In this document: positions 30,817 through 39,337 of the stretch, piece after piece
How positions within the stretch are numbered: the first letter of the stretch is position 1
How the letters are laid out: each line of letters starts with the position of its first letter
Assembly: GCA_002717445.1 (NCBI GenBank)
Contig: PBDY01000029.1
Coordinates: 1-57,287, forward strand
Length of the DNA: 57,287 nt
DNA from: Gammaproteobacteria bacterium
GTDB lineage: Bacteria > Pseudomonadota > Gammaproteobacteria > Steroidobacterales > UBA11654
Direction: 5' to 3'
The notes under the pieces: model-generated
Told to the model about the DNA's origin: nothing
Databases searched by the model: none
The model's input: the letters and a program-made list of their open reading frames with translations, nothing else
Program-made: the position numbers and the translations under genes

Positions 30817-31386
30817 ATGTCAATAATCATCGACTTAAAACTAAAAAATAAACTCATCGGTTTTTTTGCTCTACTGATCATGATCCAGTATCAAGAAACT
30901 CAGGCCGAAATGATTATCGGAACTGGATCTATCCAGCCGGGTGTGGATTTAATTTTCGAAGGTGGGGTCAAAGATGACGTCATGCCAAATCAGTACTTTT
31001 TGAGTGAAAGTGAAACGGATGTTCATCTTGAGGTATTAGCCAATTGGTCAAATGAAGCACCCAAGGGCTCCCCAAAAGGTGGTCATGTTGCTTACCTCAA
31101 TATCAATGCTATATTAATCAATGAGGTGACTGGATCATCAGCAACTCACAAACTCACCCCTCATGTCAACATGTCAGACAATCTGCACTATGCAAAAAAT
31201 ATTAAGCTTCCTGGAAGAGTTAACGAAAGATACACGGTCATTTTCGAAATTCATCCGCCAAAAAATGATGAAGTTGGTATGCATTTTGACTGGAGAAAGG
31301 CAGTCGATGACCGGTTGATTGATTCAGAGAAATTCGAATTCAAGAATCTTGATTTTAAAGAAATTGTTTTATCAAAAAGACGTTAA
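30817..31386 (+). CDS. P19/FetP-type periplasmic Fe(II) transport protein
   Basis: 189 residues with a signal peptide (hydrophobic 13-24, cleavage likely after A30). The mature part fits the Campylobacter P19 / FetP / Tp34 family, an immunoglobulin-like fold that binds metal in the periplasm. Candidate ligands: H70 in DVHLEV, H116 and M119 plus H124 in PHVNMSDNLHYA, and H156 in GMHFDW. They correspond to the His-Met-His-His set of P19, although the Met position appears shifted or swapped with H116. These proteins normally pass Fe(II) to an FTR1-type permease (FetM), which is absent here. The perfect Fur box upstream supports a role in iron uptake. Confidence 0.8.
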   Translation: MSIIIDLKLKNKLIGFFALLIMIQYQETQAEMIIGTGSIQPGVDLIFEGGVKDDVMPNQYFLSESETDVHLEVLANWSNEAPKGSPKGGHVAYLNINAILINEVTGSSATHKLTPHVNMSDNLHYAKNIKLPGRVNERYTVIFEIHPPKNDEVGMHFDWRKAVDDRLIDSEKFEFKNLDFKEIVLSKRR

Positions 31387-31455
31387 AACAAACATATTAA
31401 GTTTTCTTAGGATCAATTAACGTTTATGATCGTTTAGATATTTGCCTAAATACCT

Positions 31456-33156
31456 ATGAAAAGATCTTATCTACTTATCGCCCTCATCATTCTATCTGCC
31501 TGTTCTGATTCTGCGGATGACTCGAACCGTGAAATCGATACAGTCATTCTTAATGATCTGATTCAACACTCCACTGAATTTGAGAAGAAAGTCTACTCTT
31601 TTGAAAATGGACTGCACATCGCTGTTGGCTATGGCATTGCAAATTCGATCATGGTTGAAGGAGTGGATGGAAATATCATTATCGATGCTTCAGACAGTGT
31701 GGCTGAAGCTGAAGAAGTGTATTCATACTTTAGTACAATCAATTCAAATCCTATAAAGGCCATCATTTATACACACAATCATGGTGACCATACCTTTGGT
31801 GCTGCTTATTACTATAATCTAGAAGTAGAGAAGCCCATGGTCATCGCTCATGAATCAACGAGCCAATACGTTGAAAGAATTATGGGAATTCTAAATCCAA
31901 TCATCTCAAAGAGAAGCACAAGAATGTTTGGAACCGACCTCCCATCAGAGCAAGTCATTAATGTTGGTATTGGACCGTATTTGGGTGTCGCTCAGAGTCC
32001 AATTGGGTACATCAAACCCACTCTTACTTTTGCTGATGAACTGAAAATAAACATCTCAGGCGTGGAGATCGAACTCTATCACGCTCCAGGTGAAACCAAT
32101 GATCAGTTGTTCGTTTGGTTGCCTAATCAAAAAGCCTTGATGCCGGGTGATAATATTTATAGAACTTTTCCAAATCTTTATACAATCAGAGGCACGCCTC
32201 ATCGAGATGTGAAAAGCTGGGTCAAAAGTCTTGATCAGATGCGTGCACTCAAACCGGAGTATCTCCTACCAAGTCACACAAAACCACTGACCGGTGATGC
32301 AGTTATGGAGACGCTGACCATCTATAGAGATGCTATACAATATGTGCATGATCAAACCATTCGGCTAATGAATGAGGGCTATACTGCCGATGAAATCTCT
32401 CATCTTATTGAATTACCGACAGAGGTATCTAACTCTCCATTTGTGAGAGAGTTTTACGGAACGATTCGGTGGTCAGTGAAGAGTATTTTCAATGGTTATC
32501 TTGGTTGGTTTGATGGAAATGTTTCAAACCTAGACCCCTTGCCATCAGAAGAATATGCAAGAAGGCTTGTGACGCTATCAGGCAGCGAGGAGAAACTATT
32601 TTTGGCATTGGAGGAAGCGGTTCAAGAAAAAGACATGCAGTGGGCATTGCAACTCAGTGATAGTTTGCTTGCATTGAATTATAAAATTGATTCAACAAAC
32701 AAGCTTAGACAAGAGGCCATCCAATACATTGGGGGTAGATCGCTTAATCCAAACAAAAGAAACTATTTCCTTAGCTCAGCGAATGAACTGAATCGAAATT
32801 ACGAGGCGCAACCCTTGCTTCCTCAGACCAGTGAATTACTCAGAGAAATATCCATTGATATGTTTTTTGAAATTCTCTCAGTCAGGCTCAATCCAAAAAA
32901 AGCAAAAGGAATAACACAAAGAGTGTGCTTTCTTTTTGATTCCGGTGAGACCAGAACAATAACAATGAGAAATCAAATTGCAGAAATCTCATCGACAAAT
33001 AAAAATTGTGACATTCAAGTAAAAACAAGCGAACAAACCCTTAAAGAATCGCTTGCTGGTGTCAGAAATCCAGTTTTGAGCGTTGCCTCTGGTGAAATCG
33101 ATACTGGCGGCCAAAGAACAAAATTTCTAAGCTTTCTTTCCAACTTTACTGAATAA
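31456..33156 (+). CDS. Alkyl-sulfatase-like metallo-beta-lactamase lipoprotein
   Basis: 566 residues. The leader ends in a lipobox (LSAC, C16), so it is a lipoprotein of the envelope. The metallo-beta-lactamase domain has THNHGDH at 106-112, PGETNDQLF, MPGDNIYRTFPNLYTIRG and LPSHTKP. Alkyl-sulfatase relatives (SdsA1, YjcS) have Glu in the position of the MPGD Asp; here Asp is used, as in generic MBL enzymes. The middle matches the alkyl-sulfatase dimerisation domain, and the end resembles the SCP2-like lipid-binding domain. Likely hydrolyses a sulfate or phosphate ester of an alkyl compound outside the cytoplasm; the exact substrate is not predictable. It follows the P19-like gene by 69 bases. 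Confidence 0.75.
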   Translation: MKRSYLLIALIILSACSDSADDSNREIDTVILNDLIQHSTEFEKKVYSFENGLHIAVGYGIANSIMVEGVDGNIIIDASDSVAEAEEVYSYFSTINSNPIKAIIYTHNHGDHTFGAAYYYNLEVEKPMVIAHESTSQYVERIMGILNPIISKRSTRMFGTDLPSEQVINVGIGPYLGVAQSPIGYIKPTLTFADELKINISGVEIELYHAPGETNDQLFVWLPNQKALMPGDNIYRTFPNLYTIRGTPHRDVKSWVKSLDQMRALKPEYLLPSHTKPLTGDAVMETLTIYRDAIQYVHDQTIRLMNEGYTADEISHLIELPTEVSNSPFVREFYGTIRWSVKSIFNGYLGWFDGNVSNLDPLPSEEYARRLVTLSGSEEKLFLALEEAVQEKDMQWALQLSDSLLALNYKIDSTNKLRQEAIQYIGGRSLNPNKRNYFLSSANELNRNYEAQPLLPQTSELLREISIDMFFEILSVRLNPKKAKGITQRVCFLFDSGETRTITMRNQIAEISSTNKNCDIQVKTSEQTLKESLAGVRNPVLSVASGEIDTGGQRTKFLSFLSNFTE

Positions 33157-33164
33157 ACTTAATC

Positions 33165-33614
33165 CTACCGTCTCGATTTAAAGAAGTTCTGGATCAGTGC
33201 TTTGCATTGGTTTTCCATCACTCCCCCTATTACGGTAATTTTATGGTTTAACTTAGAAGAGTCAGAAAGATCAAAAGCAGAACCTGCTGCACCCGATCTT
33301 GGGTCAAACGCGCCAAAAATCAGTGTTTCAACTCGTGCTTGTATGAGTGCACCCATGCACATGATGCAAGGCTCAAGAGTGACCACCAATGTTCCCCCGA
33401 TTCGATGATTACTCTTTGCCTCTGCAGCAGCCCTTAATACAGCAATTTCGGCATGCCCAGCTGGGTCATTATTTGCAATCGTAACATTCCCAGATTTTGC
33501 AATAACCTGATTGTCATTGAAATAGAGTGCACCTACCGGTACTTCACCATTTGCTTCGCTGATTTGTGCCTGATCATAGGCGAGCTTCATCAATGTTTGC
33601 TGGTCAAATTTCAA
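33165..33614 (-). CDS. tadA: tRNA-specific adenosine deaminase TadA
   Basis: 149 residues. Deaminates adenosine 34 to inosine in tRNA-Arg(ACG), so that CGU, CGC and CGA codons are read. The zinc site is H54 and E56 (GHAEIAVL) with C83 and C86 (PCIMCMGAL), all present. EVPVGALYF near 24-32 is a family landmark. The reading frame starts with TTG at 33614, overlapping the stop of the DUF1330 gene by 4 bases (TTGA). An ATG eight codons later (33590) is an alternative that would still keep the whole catalytic domain. It converges on the alkyl-sulfatase-like gene with 8 bases between. Confidence 0.93.
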   Translation of the reverse strand: MKFDQQTLMKLAYDQAQISEANGEVPVGALYFNDNQVIAKSGNVTIANNDPAGHAEIAVLRAAAEAKSNHRIGGTLVVTLEPCIMCMGALIQARVETLIFGAFDPRSGAAGSAFDLSDSSKLNHKITVIGGVMENQCKALIQNFFKSRR

Positions 33615-34030
33615 ATCTTAGTTTGATCCATGGTCTCAATATTGAGTTGACCCTCAAGACCGGCTGAGCGATGTTTCTCAGACTCTCTGTAATCTTTGTC
33701 AGAGATCATTTTTAACATTGCTTTTTTATTGGGGTATTCTGCAATTGCGACCATGTCCCATAGGTCTTCAACTTCACCAATTAGAAGCCTGCTGACTTCT
33801 CCTGAAAAAATGATTTTGCCTCCAACCTTCGGCAAATGCACGGTGCTTACTTCTTTGGCATATATTTTGTAAGCGTCCTTGCCCGTTAGATCTGTTTCTC
33901 TTCCATCCTCATACGATGCTTTTTTTTTAAATTTTAATAAGTTCACCATTCGAATGGTCGACTTCGAATCACCGATGAGAAAGCCTGCCATGGAAGTAAC
34001 ATTAGGTCTTAGTTTGTTCGCAACCTTCAT
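33611..34030 (-). CDS. DUF1330 family protein
   Basis: 139 residues, cytosolic, with the ferredoxin-like dimeric alpha-beta barrel pattern of DUF1330. Recognisable pieces are MVNLLKFK near 28-35, YEDGRETDLTGKDAY near 40-54, GGKIIFSGEV, LWDMVAIAEYPNKKAML and HRSAGLEGQL. The family is abundant in marine and soil proteobacteria; no enzymatic function has been settled, and catalytic residues are not obvious. It lies 19 bases after the exported amidohydrolase and is coupled to tadA by a 4-base overlap, so the three are probably on one message. Confidence 0.8.
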   Translation of the reverse strand: MKVANKLRPNVTSMAGFLIGDSKSTIRMVNLLKFKKKASYEDGRETDLTGKDAYKIYAKEVSTVHLPKVGGKIIFSGEVSRLLIGEVEDLWDMVAIAEYPNKKAMLKMISDKDYRESEKHRSAGLEGQLNIETMDQTKI

Positions 34031-34049
34031 ATTTTTACCTCAGTAATCT

Positions 34050-35330
34050 TTAGTAGGCGATGCCATCTTTAATGACGAGCTCAACATTTTCTAAAATGCT
34101 GATGTCGTCAATAGGGTTGCCTTTGACCGCAATCAAATCGGCTATTTTTCCATTTTCAATTGAACCGAGCTTGTCGTCAATCCTTAACAACTTTGCAGTT
34201 TCCATGGTGGCTGATTGAATGGCCTTCATCTCAGGCATGCCATTTTCAACCATGTAGACAAATTCTTTCCAATTTGTGCCATGTTTTTGAACGCCCGCAT
34301 CTGTTCCAAATGCAATTTTGACGCCCCTTTTATATGCCTTCTCGAAAGTCTTACTGATTTGAGGACCAACCGTTGCTGCTTTGGGTCTTATAATTTCAGG
34401 AAAGAAATTGTCTATTTTTGATTTCTCAGCCACAAACACTCCGGCCGAAATAGTTGGCACATAATAAGTACCATTTTCAATCATAAGATCCATGGCTTCA
34501 TCATCCATGAATGTGCCATGCTCTATTGAATCTACGCCTGCTTCTATGGCTCTTTTCATCCCTTCAGCACCATGAGCATGAACGGCAACCCACATTCCAT
34601 AATCTTTTGCTGCGCTCACAACGGCATTAACCTCCTCTTGAGTAAATTGTGGATTATCGCCTGATTTTGCTGGACTCAATACACCACCCGTCACTGTAAT
34701 TTTTATTCCGTCCGCACCATCTTTGTATCGTTGTCTGACAGCCGTATATACCTCATACGGCCCATTCACGACGCCTTGTTCTGGCAAAGGATATGAGTAA
34801 TCACCCAAGGCCTTTCCATTGGTAGGGTCAGCATGCCCCCCTGTTGTGGCAATTGTTTTTCCTGCAGCAAATATTCTTGGCCCAGGAACTTTGCCAGCAT
34901 TAATGGCATCTCTTAAGCTGATTGCGACTAAACCGCTGTCACCAACTTGCCTGACAGTTGTAAAACCTGATTTAAATGTCACCAAAGCGTGTTGCGCAGC
35001 AAGTATGGCTTCCATCTCTCGCTCCACCTTAATTGGTGCCTCAGCTTTTGATAAGTACTCACCGCCAAAATGAACATGCATGTCCATCAAACCAGGCATC
35101 ACTGTGTGATTTCTTAAGTCAATATATTCTTCATAATCACTTGGAGGTATATAGCCTTCTTTCACATCTTCGATGAGGTTACCATCAATCACAATGCTCA
35201 TTCTTGATTGGGCACGATCGGATTTTCCATCGATGAGTTTACCGGCATGGATAATTGTTTTTGCATCAATACTTAAGGAAACTATCAATATTAATAGAAG
35301 TAAGTATTTGTATCTAATCGAAGAAATCAT
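34050..35330 (-). CDS. Exported metal-dependent amidohydrolase
   Basis: 426 residues with a signal peptide (about 1-23, ending IDA). An amidohydrolase-superfamily barrel: MPGLMDMHVHFGG carries the HxH pair, KITVTGG the lysine that is usually carboxylated, AVHAHG and SIEHGT the two later His, and FGTDAG the catalytic Asp. The closing KLGSIENGKIADLI returns to the small beta-sandwich. It is close to the imidazolonepropionase/prolidase-like group (Sgx9260-type) that cleave Xaa-Pro or related amides, but the substrate cannot be read from the sequence. The signal peptide places it in the periplasm or outside. First gene of a set with DUF1330 and tadA. Confidence 0.82.
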   Translation of the reverse strand: MISSIRYKYLLLLILIVSLSIDAKTIIHAGKLIDGKSDRAQSRMSIVIDGNLIEDVKEGYIPPSDYEEYIDLRNHTVMPGLMDMHVHFGGEYLSKAEAPIKVEREMEAILAAQHALVTFKSGFTTVRQVGDSGLVAISLRDAINAGKVPGPRIFAAGKTIATTGGHADPTNGKALGDYSYPLPEQGVVNGPYEVYTAVRQRYKDGADGIKITVTGGVLSPAKSGDNPQFTQEEVNAVVSAAKDYGMWVAVHAHGAEGMKRAIEAGVDSIEHGTFMDDEAMDLMIENGTYYVPTISAGVFVAEKSKIDNFFPEIIRPKAATVGPQISKTFEKAYKRGVKIAFGTDAGVQKHGTNWKEFVYMVENGMPEMKAIQSATMETAKLLRIDDKLGSIENGKIADLIAVKGNPIDDISILENVELVIKDGIAY

Positions 35331-35371
35331 CTAACGCCCTCTCTTTTTTCATTTAAGAGTTTTAATAAAAC

Positions 35372-35389
35372 ATAAACCAGTCAGTTTAT
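35372..35389 (-). terminator. Weak AU-rich hairpin after the 141-residue unknown
   Basis: Arms ATAAAC and GTTTAT form a 6-base stem with a 6-base loop, 7 bases past the stop of the gene at 35397, followed on the minus strand by GTTTTATT. The stem is AT-rich and the U run is broken, so it is at best a weak terminator. On the plus strand a run of six T follows, but no plus-strand gene reads into it. Confidence 0.3.
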
Positions 35390-35396
35390 CTATTTT

Positions 35397-35822
35397 TTAG
35401 ATGAAAGGATCATAGGCCCATTGAAGTAAAGCCTGTCTTTGCCTTGGTCGACACCAAATATCATCTTTTTCACAATTCTTACGAATGGCGCCAATATGTC
35501 TAGGGCCAAATGCCTTCCAACGTTTGATCTGAAACTCATCAACATCCTCTATCCTTCTGCCCAGTGAATATCTGCAATACCACTGAAACCAGCCAAGTGG
35601 GTCTTCAGGAGTAATCCATCTTTTAGCTAACCAAACTGAGATGGGCTGACCTGAGGCTACCTTGAAGTAGTTCAATTCAGCATCAAAGCCCGTTTCACTC
35701 ATCTTTGCCTTTTTAAACCACTCCATTGGATATTCTGATACATCACCCTTGAAGTAATAGCCTCCAAAAATCCCCAACTCAAGCATTTCTTCTGGCGAAA
35801 GTTGAGGGTCAAACCCCTTCAT
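35397..35822 (-). CDS. Conserved protein of unknown function with WYCRY/RPRQRQALLQWAY motifs
   Basis: 141 residues, no signal peptide or membrane helix. It is rich in Trp, Tyr, Arg and Cys. Conspicuous segments: FDPQLSPEEMLELGIFGGYY at the N-terminus, SVWLAKRWI and DPLGWFQWYCRYSLGRR in the middle, and DIWCRPRQRQALLQWAYD at the end. I recall similar small proteins in marine bacteria and some algae and viruses, but no assigned function. The density of aromatic and basic residues suggests nucleic-acid or nucleotide binding; this is a guess. It starts 13 bases after the exported 190-residue unknown, on the same strand. Confidence 0.65.
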   Translation of the reverse strand: MKGFDPQLSPEEMLELGIFGGYYFKGDVSEYPMEWFKKAKMSETGFDAELNYFKVASGQPISVWLAKRWITPEDPLGWFQWYCRYSLGRRIEDVDEFQIKRWKAFGPRHIGAIRKNCEKDDIWCRPRQRQALLQWAYDPFI

Positions 35823-35835
35823 AAGAATCCTGTTC

Positions 35836-36408
35836 CTACTGAATGGGCTCTGTAACCTCTAGAGGAACCATTACGTGGACAAACTCAGTGTCTTCCCACA
35901 TTACGTATGGTCCGCCAGCATATGGATCCGTTGGCAAATCCTTGAGAAGATCTTGTGGCAATAAAAGCATCAAATGAGGTCCTTCTGCAACCCAGACTCC
36001 TTCACTGGTGTCTGTATTGAATGGCACGTTATTATCAACGGGAATATCTCCTACAAGCATATATGACATGCCGAAAGTGGCTTGATTAGGATCGTATTCA
36101 TAAGACTGGCCCATGGCTCCTTTCATATACTCTTGAAGCCATTTCTGCCATGCAGGATCCACACACATTGGATTTACATTTTCATTCGGAGGAGTGCCTG
36201 GCATGCATACCCAACCATTTGATCCTTCTCTTAAGAGTGCGCCATCGTGAGAAATGATTGTGGCATCGCCGCTAACATTCTCTGGCCCTGCAGACATAGC
36301 TATTTTTATGATTTGTTCCTTGTTGTATCGTTCATTCTCTCCTTCATGAGAATAGACACTCATTGATACCACAAAGACAAGCAATGAAACTAATGTTTTA
36401 ATTTTCAT
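35836..36408 (-). CDS. Exported conserved protein of unknown function
   Basis: 190 residues with a signal peptide (about 1-20, ending VYS, followed by HEGEN). The mature part contains REGSNGWVCMPG and PMCVDPAWQKWLQEYM with two cysteines that could form a disulfide. Later pieces are MSYMLVGDIPV, GPHLMLLLP, GGPYVMW and FVHVMVPL. I recall homologs annotated only as hypothetical. The Shine-Dalgarno GGAGA is 10 bases before the ATG. The 120-base gap upstream, beyond which PhzF ends, probably holds the promoter for this gene and the 141-residue unknown. Confidence 0.65.
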   Translation of the reverse strand: MKIKTLVSLLVFVVSMSVYSHEGENERYNKEQIIKIAMSAGPENVSGDATIISHDGALLREGSNGWVCMPGTPPNENVNPMCVDPAWQKWLQEYMKGAMGQSYEYDPNQATFGMSYMLVGDIPVDNNVPFNTDTSEGVWVAEGPHLMLLLPQDLLKDLPTDPYAGGPYVMWEDTEFVHVMVPLEVTEPIQ

Positions 36409-36528
36409 GTATTTTTCTCCATATTTAATCTAAATTCATTCAGCTTTATCGATTTGCTGGGATTACTGAACAGACTAATGAAACTAATCTCTGGAATAAG
36501 AAAAATCAAATAAATTTTTTTAAACGAT

Positions 36529-37311
36529 CTATATCTCAATTTGACCAGTGAAAAATACGGAGGTGTAACCTCCTATGCTGACTCGATCACCAATAACTTC
36601 ACAGAATAGCTGCCCGCCTCTATCCGAGAGTTGCCTTGCATTGATTTTGGTTGATCCAAACAAGGATGACCAATAAGGAACAATAAGAGTATGGGCAGAT
36701 CCTGTAACAGGATCTTCATCAATACCATATTTTGGATAAAAACATCTCGAAACAATGCCTCCACTTGAATCTCTTGCAGTGATTATCGCACCTCGTGAAT
36801 CAAGTTTTTTAATCTTTTCATAATTTGGATTGATTGCTCTGATTTCTTCCTCGCTGTTAAAAATAAATAGATAATCATCACGGCCCCTATATGATTCTTT
36901 AGACTCAAAACCAAAAAGGTCTTTGGATGGGTTTTGGTCGACTGAGAGGGGGTTGTCCAATGGAAAATCTAGAAAAATTAGGTCGTCTTCTTTCTTTGCC
37001 ATAAGCAGCCCTCTTTTTGATTTGAAGACTATCTTTTCTGTATTTTTAAATTGAGTTAGGTCAAATAAAATCCTCGCAGAAGCAAGTGTCGCATGACCGC
37101 ATAGGTCAACTTCTCTTTTGGGTGAGAACCAACGAATTCCTATCGGGTCTTCTGATAGGTTTAAAAATGCTGTCTCTGATAAGTTATTCTCAAAAGCAAT
37201 GGACAACATCAGTTCATCAGAAAGCCAATCACTCAATAAGCAAACGGCTGCTGGATTCCCTGAAAACAAATCCTTTGTGAATGCGTCAACTTGAAAAACA
37301 TCAATCTTCAT
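36529..37311 (-). CDS. PhzF-family isomerase/epimerase
   Basis: 260 residues from the ATG at 37311; a TTG five codons earlier would overlap the carbonic anhydrase stop. Two diaminopimelate-epimerase-like lobes. The opening DVFQVDAFTKDLFSGNPAAVCLL is the PhzF hallmark, with the catalytic Glu in NLSETAFL; LCGHATLAS and DPVTGSAHTLI close the two halves. PhzF catalyses a [1,5]-hydrogen shift in phenazine synthesis, but most family members act in unknown pathways, and no other phenazine gene is nearby. It is the last gene of a close-packed set with a carbonic anhydrase and a carboxyltransferase, 11 bases after the former. Confidence 0.85.
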   Translation of the reverse strand: MKIDVFQVDAFTKDLFSGNPAAVCLLSDWLSDELMLSIAFENNLSETAFLNLSEDPIGIRWFSPKREVDLCGHATLASARILFDLTQFKNTEKIVFKSKRGLLMAKKEDDLIFLDFPLDNPLSVDQNPSKDLFGFESKESYRGRDDYLFIFNSEEEIRAINPNYEKIKKLDSRGAIITARDSSGGIVSRCFYPKYGIDEDPVTGSAHTLIVPYWSSLFGSTKINARQLSDRGGQLFCEVIGDRVSIGGYTSVFFTGQIEI

Positions 37312-37322
37312 CTGAATGGCAA

Positions 37323-37802
37323 TCAATCAACTGGGTCAATTGTGTTGCCGGTAAGATCGTATATGAACCCTTTAACTTCAACTGTATCAGGTATGAGGGA
37401 ATTCTCTCTTATTGCATTTAAATCATCGATAACACTCTGTTTTAGATCAGAGAAAGTCTGCCATTCAATTTTATTTATTGACTCAGAATTGTCTTCTGTC
37501 TCGAATCGATCATCATTCACCCAATCATGACCATTGAACTCTGCGGTTTGCAGATTCGATTTCAAAGCCTTCAAAATGATTTCATCATTGAGCTTCCCGA
37601 CCATGCAATCAGTATGATGGATAATGAACCATTCTTTTATTCCCATGAATTTATGTGCGATGGTCATTGAGCGAATCGTATCTGCATTCACCCTTCCGCC
37701 TGCATTTCTGATTACATAAGTATGCTCAGGAGGTAAATCAGTGATTGAGATCGGATCGAACCTTGAATCCATGCAAGTTATGATTCCGTATTTTTTTTCC
37801 AT
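37323..37802 (-). CDS. Beta-carbonic anhydrase
   Basis: 159 residues, cytosolic and shorter than plant-type beta enzymes. Zinc ligands are C10 with D12 and R14 (CMDSRF), and H63 with C66 (HHTDC). The residue after C66 is Met rather than the usual Gly. RNAGGR near 32-37 is the conserved active-site loop. It interconverts carbon dioxide and bicarbonate. It is preceded by the acyl-CoA carboxyltransferase with a 4-base gap and followed by PhzF, which suggests it supplies bicarbonate to, or removes it from, a carboxylation reaction. It is close in size to compact mycobacterial-type enzymes. Confidence 0.82.
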   Translation of the reverse strand: MEKKYGIITCMDSRFDPISITDLPPEHTYVIRNAGGRVNADTIRSMTIAHKFMGIKEWFIIHHTDCMVGKLNDEIILKALKSNLQTAEFNGHDWVNDDRFETEDNSESINKIEWQTFSDLKQSVIDDLNAIRENSLIPDTVEVKGFIYDLTGNTIDPVD

Positions 37803-37806
37803 TTCT

Positions 37807-39330
37807 CTAGTCTCTTTTATGATTATTATATGCTCTCAAAATTATTTTTCTTGTATCTGCTGGATCTATCACAGCGTCAATTTCTAGGTGTGCTGCTGCT
37901 TCAATTGCTTTCCCTTTTTCATAGGCCGATGCAACCAGCTGGTCAAAAAGAGCCTCACGTTCTTTTTGATCTTTAACGGCTTCGAGTTCTCTTTTGAATC
38001 CAAGTTGAACAGCACCTTCCAAACCCATTCCACCAAACTCTCCGGTTGGCCATGAAGCGGAATAAATTGGCTCATGAAAACTACCGCCTACCATTGCCAT
38101 GGCTCCCAAGCCATATGCTTTTCTGAGAAATATAGCCATAAGAGGCACTGATAATTGGGATCCAACCTTGAATAATTTACTCATTCTGGTTACTGCGGAC
38201 TCTTCTTCGCTTTCAGGACCAACCATGAATCCTGGCGTATCGACCAGAGCAACAATCGGAATGCCGTGCTCATTGCACAATGTAAGAAATTCAGATGACT
38301 TCTCTGCTGAAACCGCATCAATTGCCCCGCCCAACTGTTGGCAATCACTTGCCAAAAGTGCAAATGGCTTTCCTTCCAGCCTAAAAAATCCAGTGACTAC
38401 GCTTCTTCCATAATTCTTTTTTAGCTCAAGAAAAGATTCTTTGTCGGCAATCACATCTATGATATCTCTAATGGGATAGCCCCATTTCCTATCCTCAGGA
38501 ATCAATTTCCTCAACTGATTTTGATCGGATGCTTCAAATGACTGCTGATTGCCTTGGAAATAGGTCAATAGCTTTTTAGCAATAGTGGTTGCTTCCTTCT
38601 CATCTTTGGCCAGAAGATCGATGGTTCCATTCATTTCGTGCATTTCTGAAGGTCCAATCTCGGTCGGATCAAACTTGCCAAGGCCTCCGCCTTCAATCAT
38701 TGCTGGGCCGGCCATACCAATCCACGATTGTTTGGTTGCTATCCTGAAGTCAGCTGCTCCAAACAATGCCGCATTTCCAGCAAAACAGTATCCATTATTG
38801 ATAGCGATTCTCAACGATGATCCCGTTAAACTTGCCCACTTTGAAAAAGTGGGTACATTCAATCCTGCAATTTGTGTGCTCACATCAACATCGCCCGGTC
38901 TGCCTCCGCCTCCTTCAGTGAAAATCACCACAGGCAAGCGATATTTTTTTGCCTTGTCTATGATTCGATCAAGTTTCTGATGGTGAAAATAGCCCTGCGT
39001 TCCTGCAAGCACTGAGTAATCATAAACAATCGCTACTGCATTAGAATTTTTTTTACCTATCTCATCGGAATTGATCTCACAAAACCCAGTGATCACCCCA
39101 TCAGCCGATGTTTCTTTTTGTAGTGAATCATAGTCTTTTCGAGACCTTTGTGCTGCCACAGCAAAAGCACCGAATTCAATGAAACTATCTTCATCGACCA
39201 AATGATCAAGATTTTCTCTGGCAGTCCTATTTCCCGATTGATGCCTCTTGGATAAAGCCTCTTTTCGATATTGATCTGACAGCGCCTCAATTCTTGATAA
39301 ATAATTTTTGAATTCTTTGTTTTTTGCCAT
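37807..39330 (-). CDS. Stand-alone acyl-CoA carboxyltransferase subunit
   Basis: 507 residues with two crotonase-fold halves. Key pieces: RTARENLDHLVDE near the N-terminus, TEGGGGRPGD (oxyanion hole, N half), MAGPAMIEGGGLG, and VDTPGFMVGPESEE with KAYGLGAMAM (C half). This is the carboxyltransferase of biotin-dependent acyl-CoA carboxylases (propionyl-, methylcrotonyl- or geranyl-CoA type). The IEGGGLG segment and the following text recall enzymes in which biotin carboxylase, carrier and transferase are fused, yet here only the transferase is present and no biotin carboxylase gene is in the window. It is flanked at 7 and 4 bases by the dioxygenase and carbonic anhydrase genes. The acyl substrate is unknown. 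Confidence 0.85.
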   Translation of the reverse strand: MAKNKEFKNYLSRIEALSDQYRKEALSKRHQSGNRTARENLDHLVDEDSFIEFGAFAVAAQRSRKDYDSLQKETSADGVITGFCEINSDEIGKKNSNAVAIVYDYSVLAGTQGYFHHQKLDRIIDKAKKYRLPVVIFTEGGGGRPGDVDVSTQIAGLNVPTFSKWASLTGSSLRIAINNGYCFAGNAALFGAADFRIATKQSWIGMAGPAMIEGGGLGKFDPTEIGPSEMHEMNGTIDLLAKDEKEATTIAKKLLTYFQGNQQSFEASDQNQLRKLIPEDRKWGYPIRDIIDVIADKESFLELKKNYGRSVVTGFFRLEGKPFALLASDCQQLGGAIDAVSAEKSSEFLTLCNEHGIPIVALVDTPGFMVGPESEEESAVTRMSKLFKVGSQLSVPLMAIFLRKAYGLGAMAMVGGSFHEPIYSASWPTGEFGGMGLEGAVQLGFKRELEAVKDQKEREALFDQLVASAYEKGKAIEAAAHLEIDAVIDPADTRKIILRAYNNHKRD

Positions 39331-39337
39331 ATTGTTC

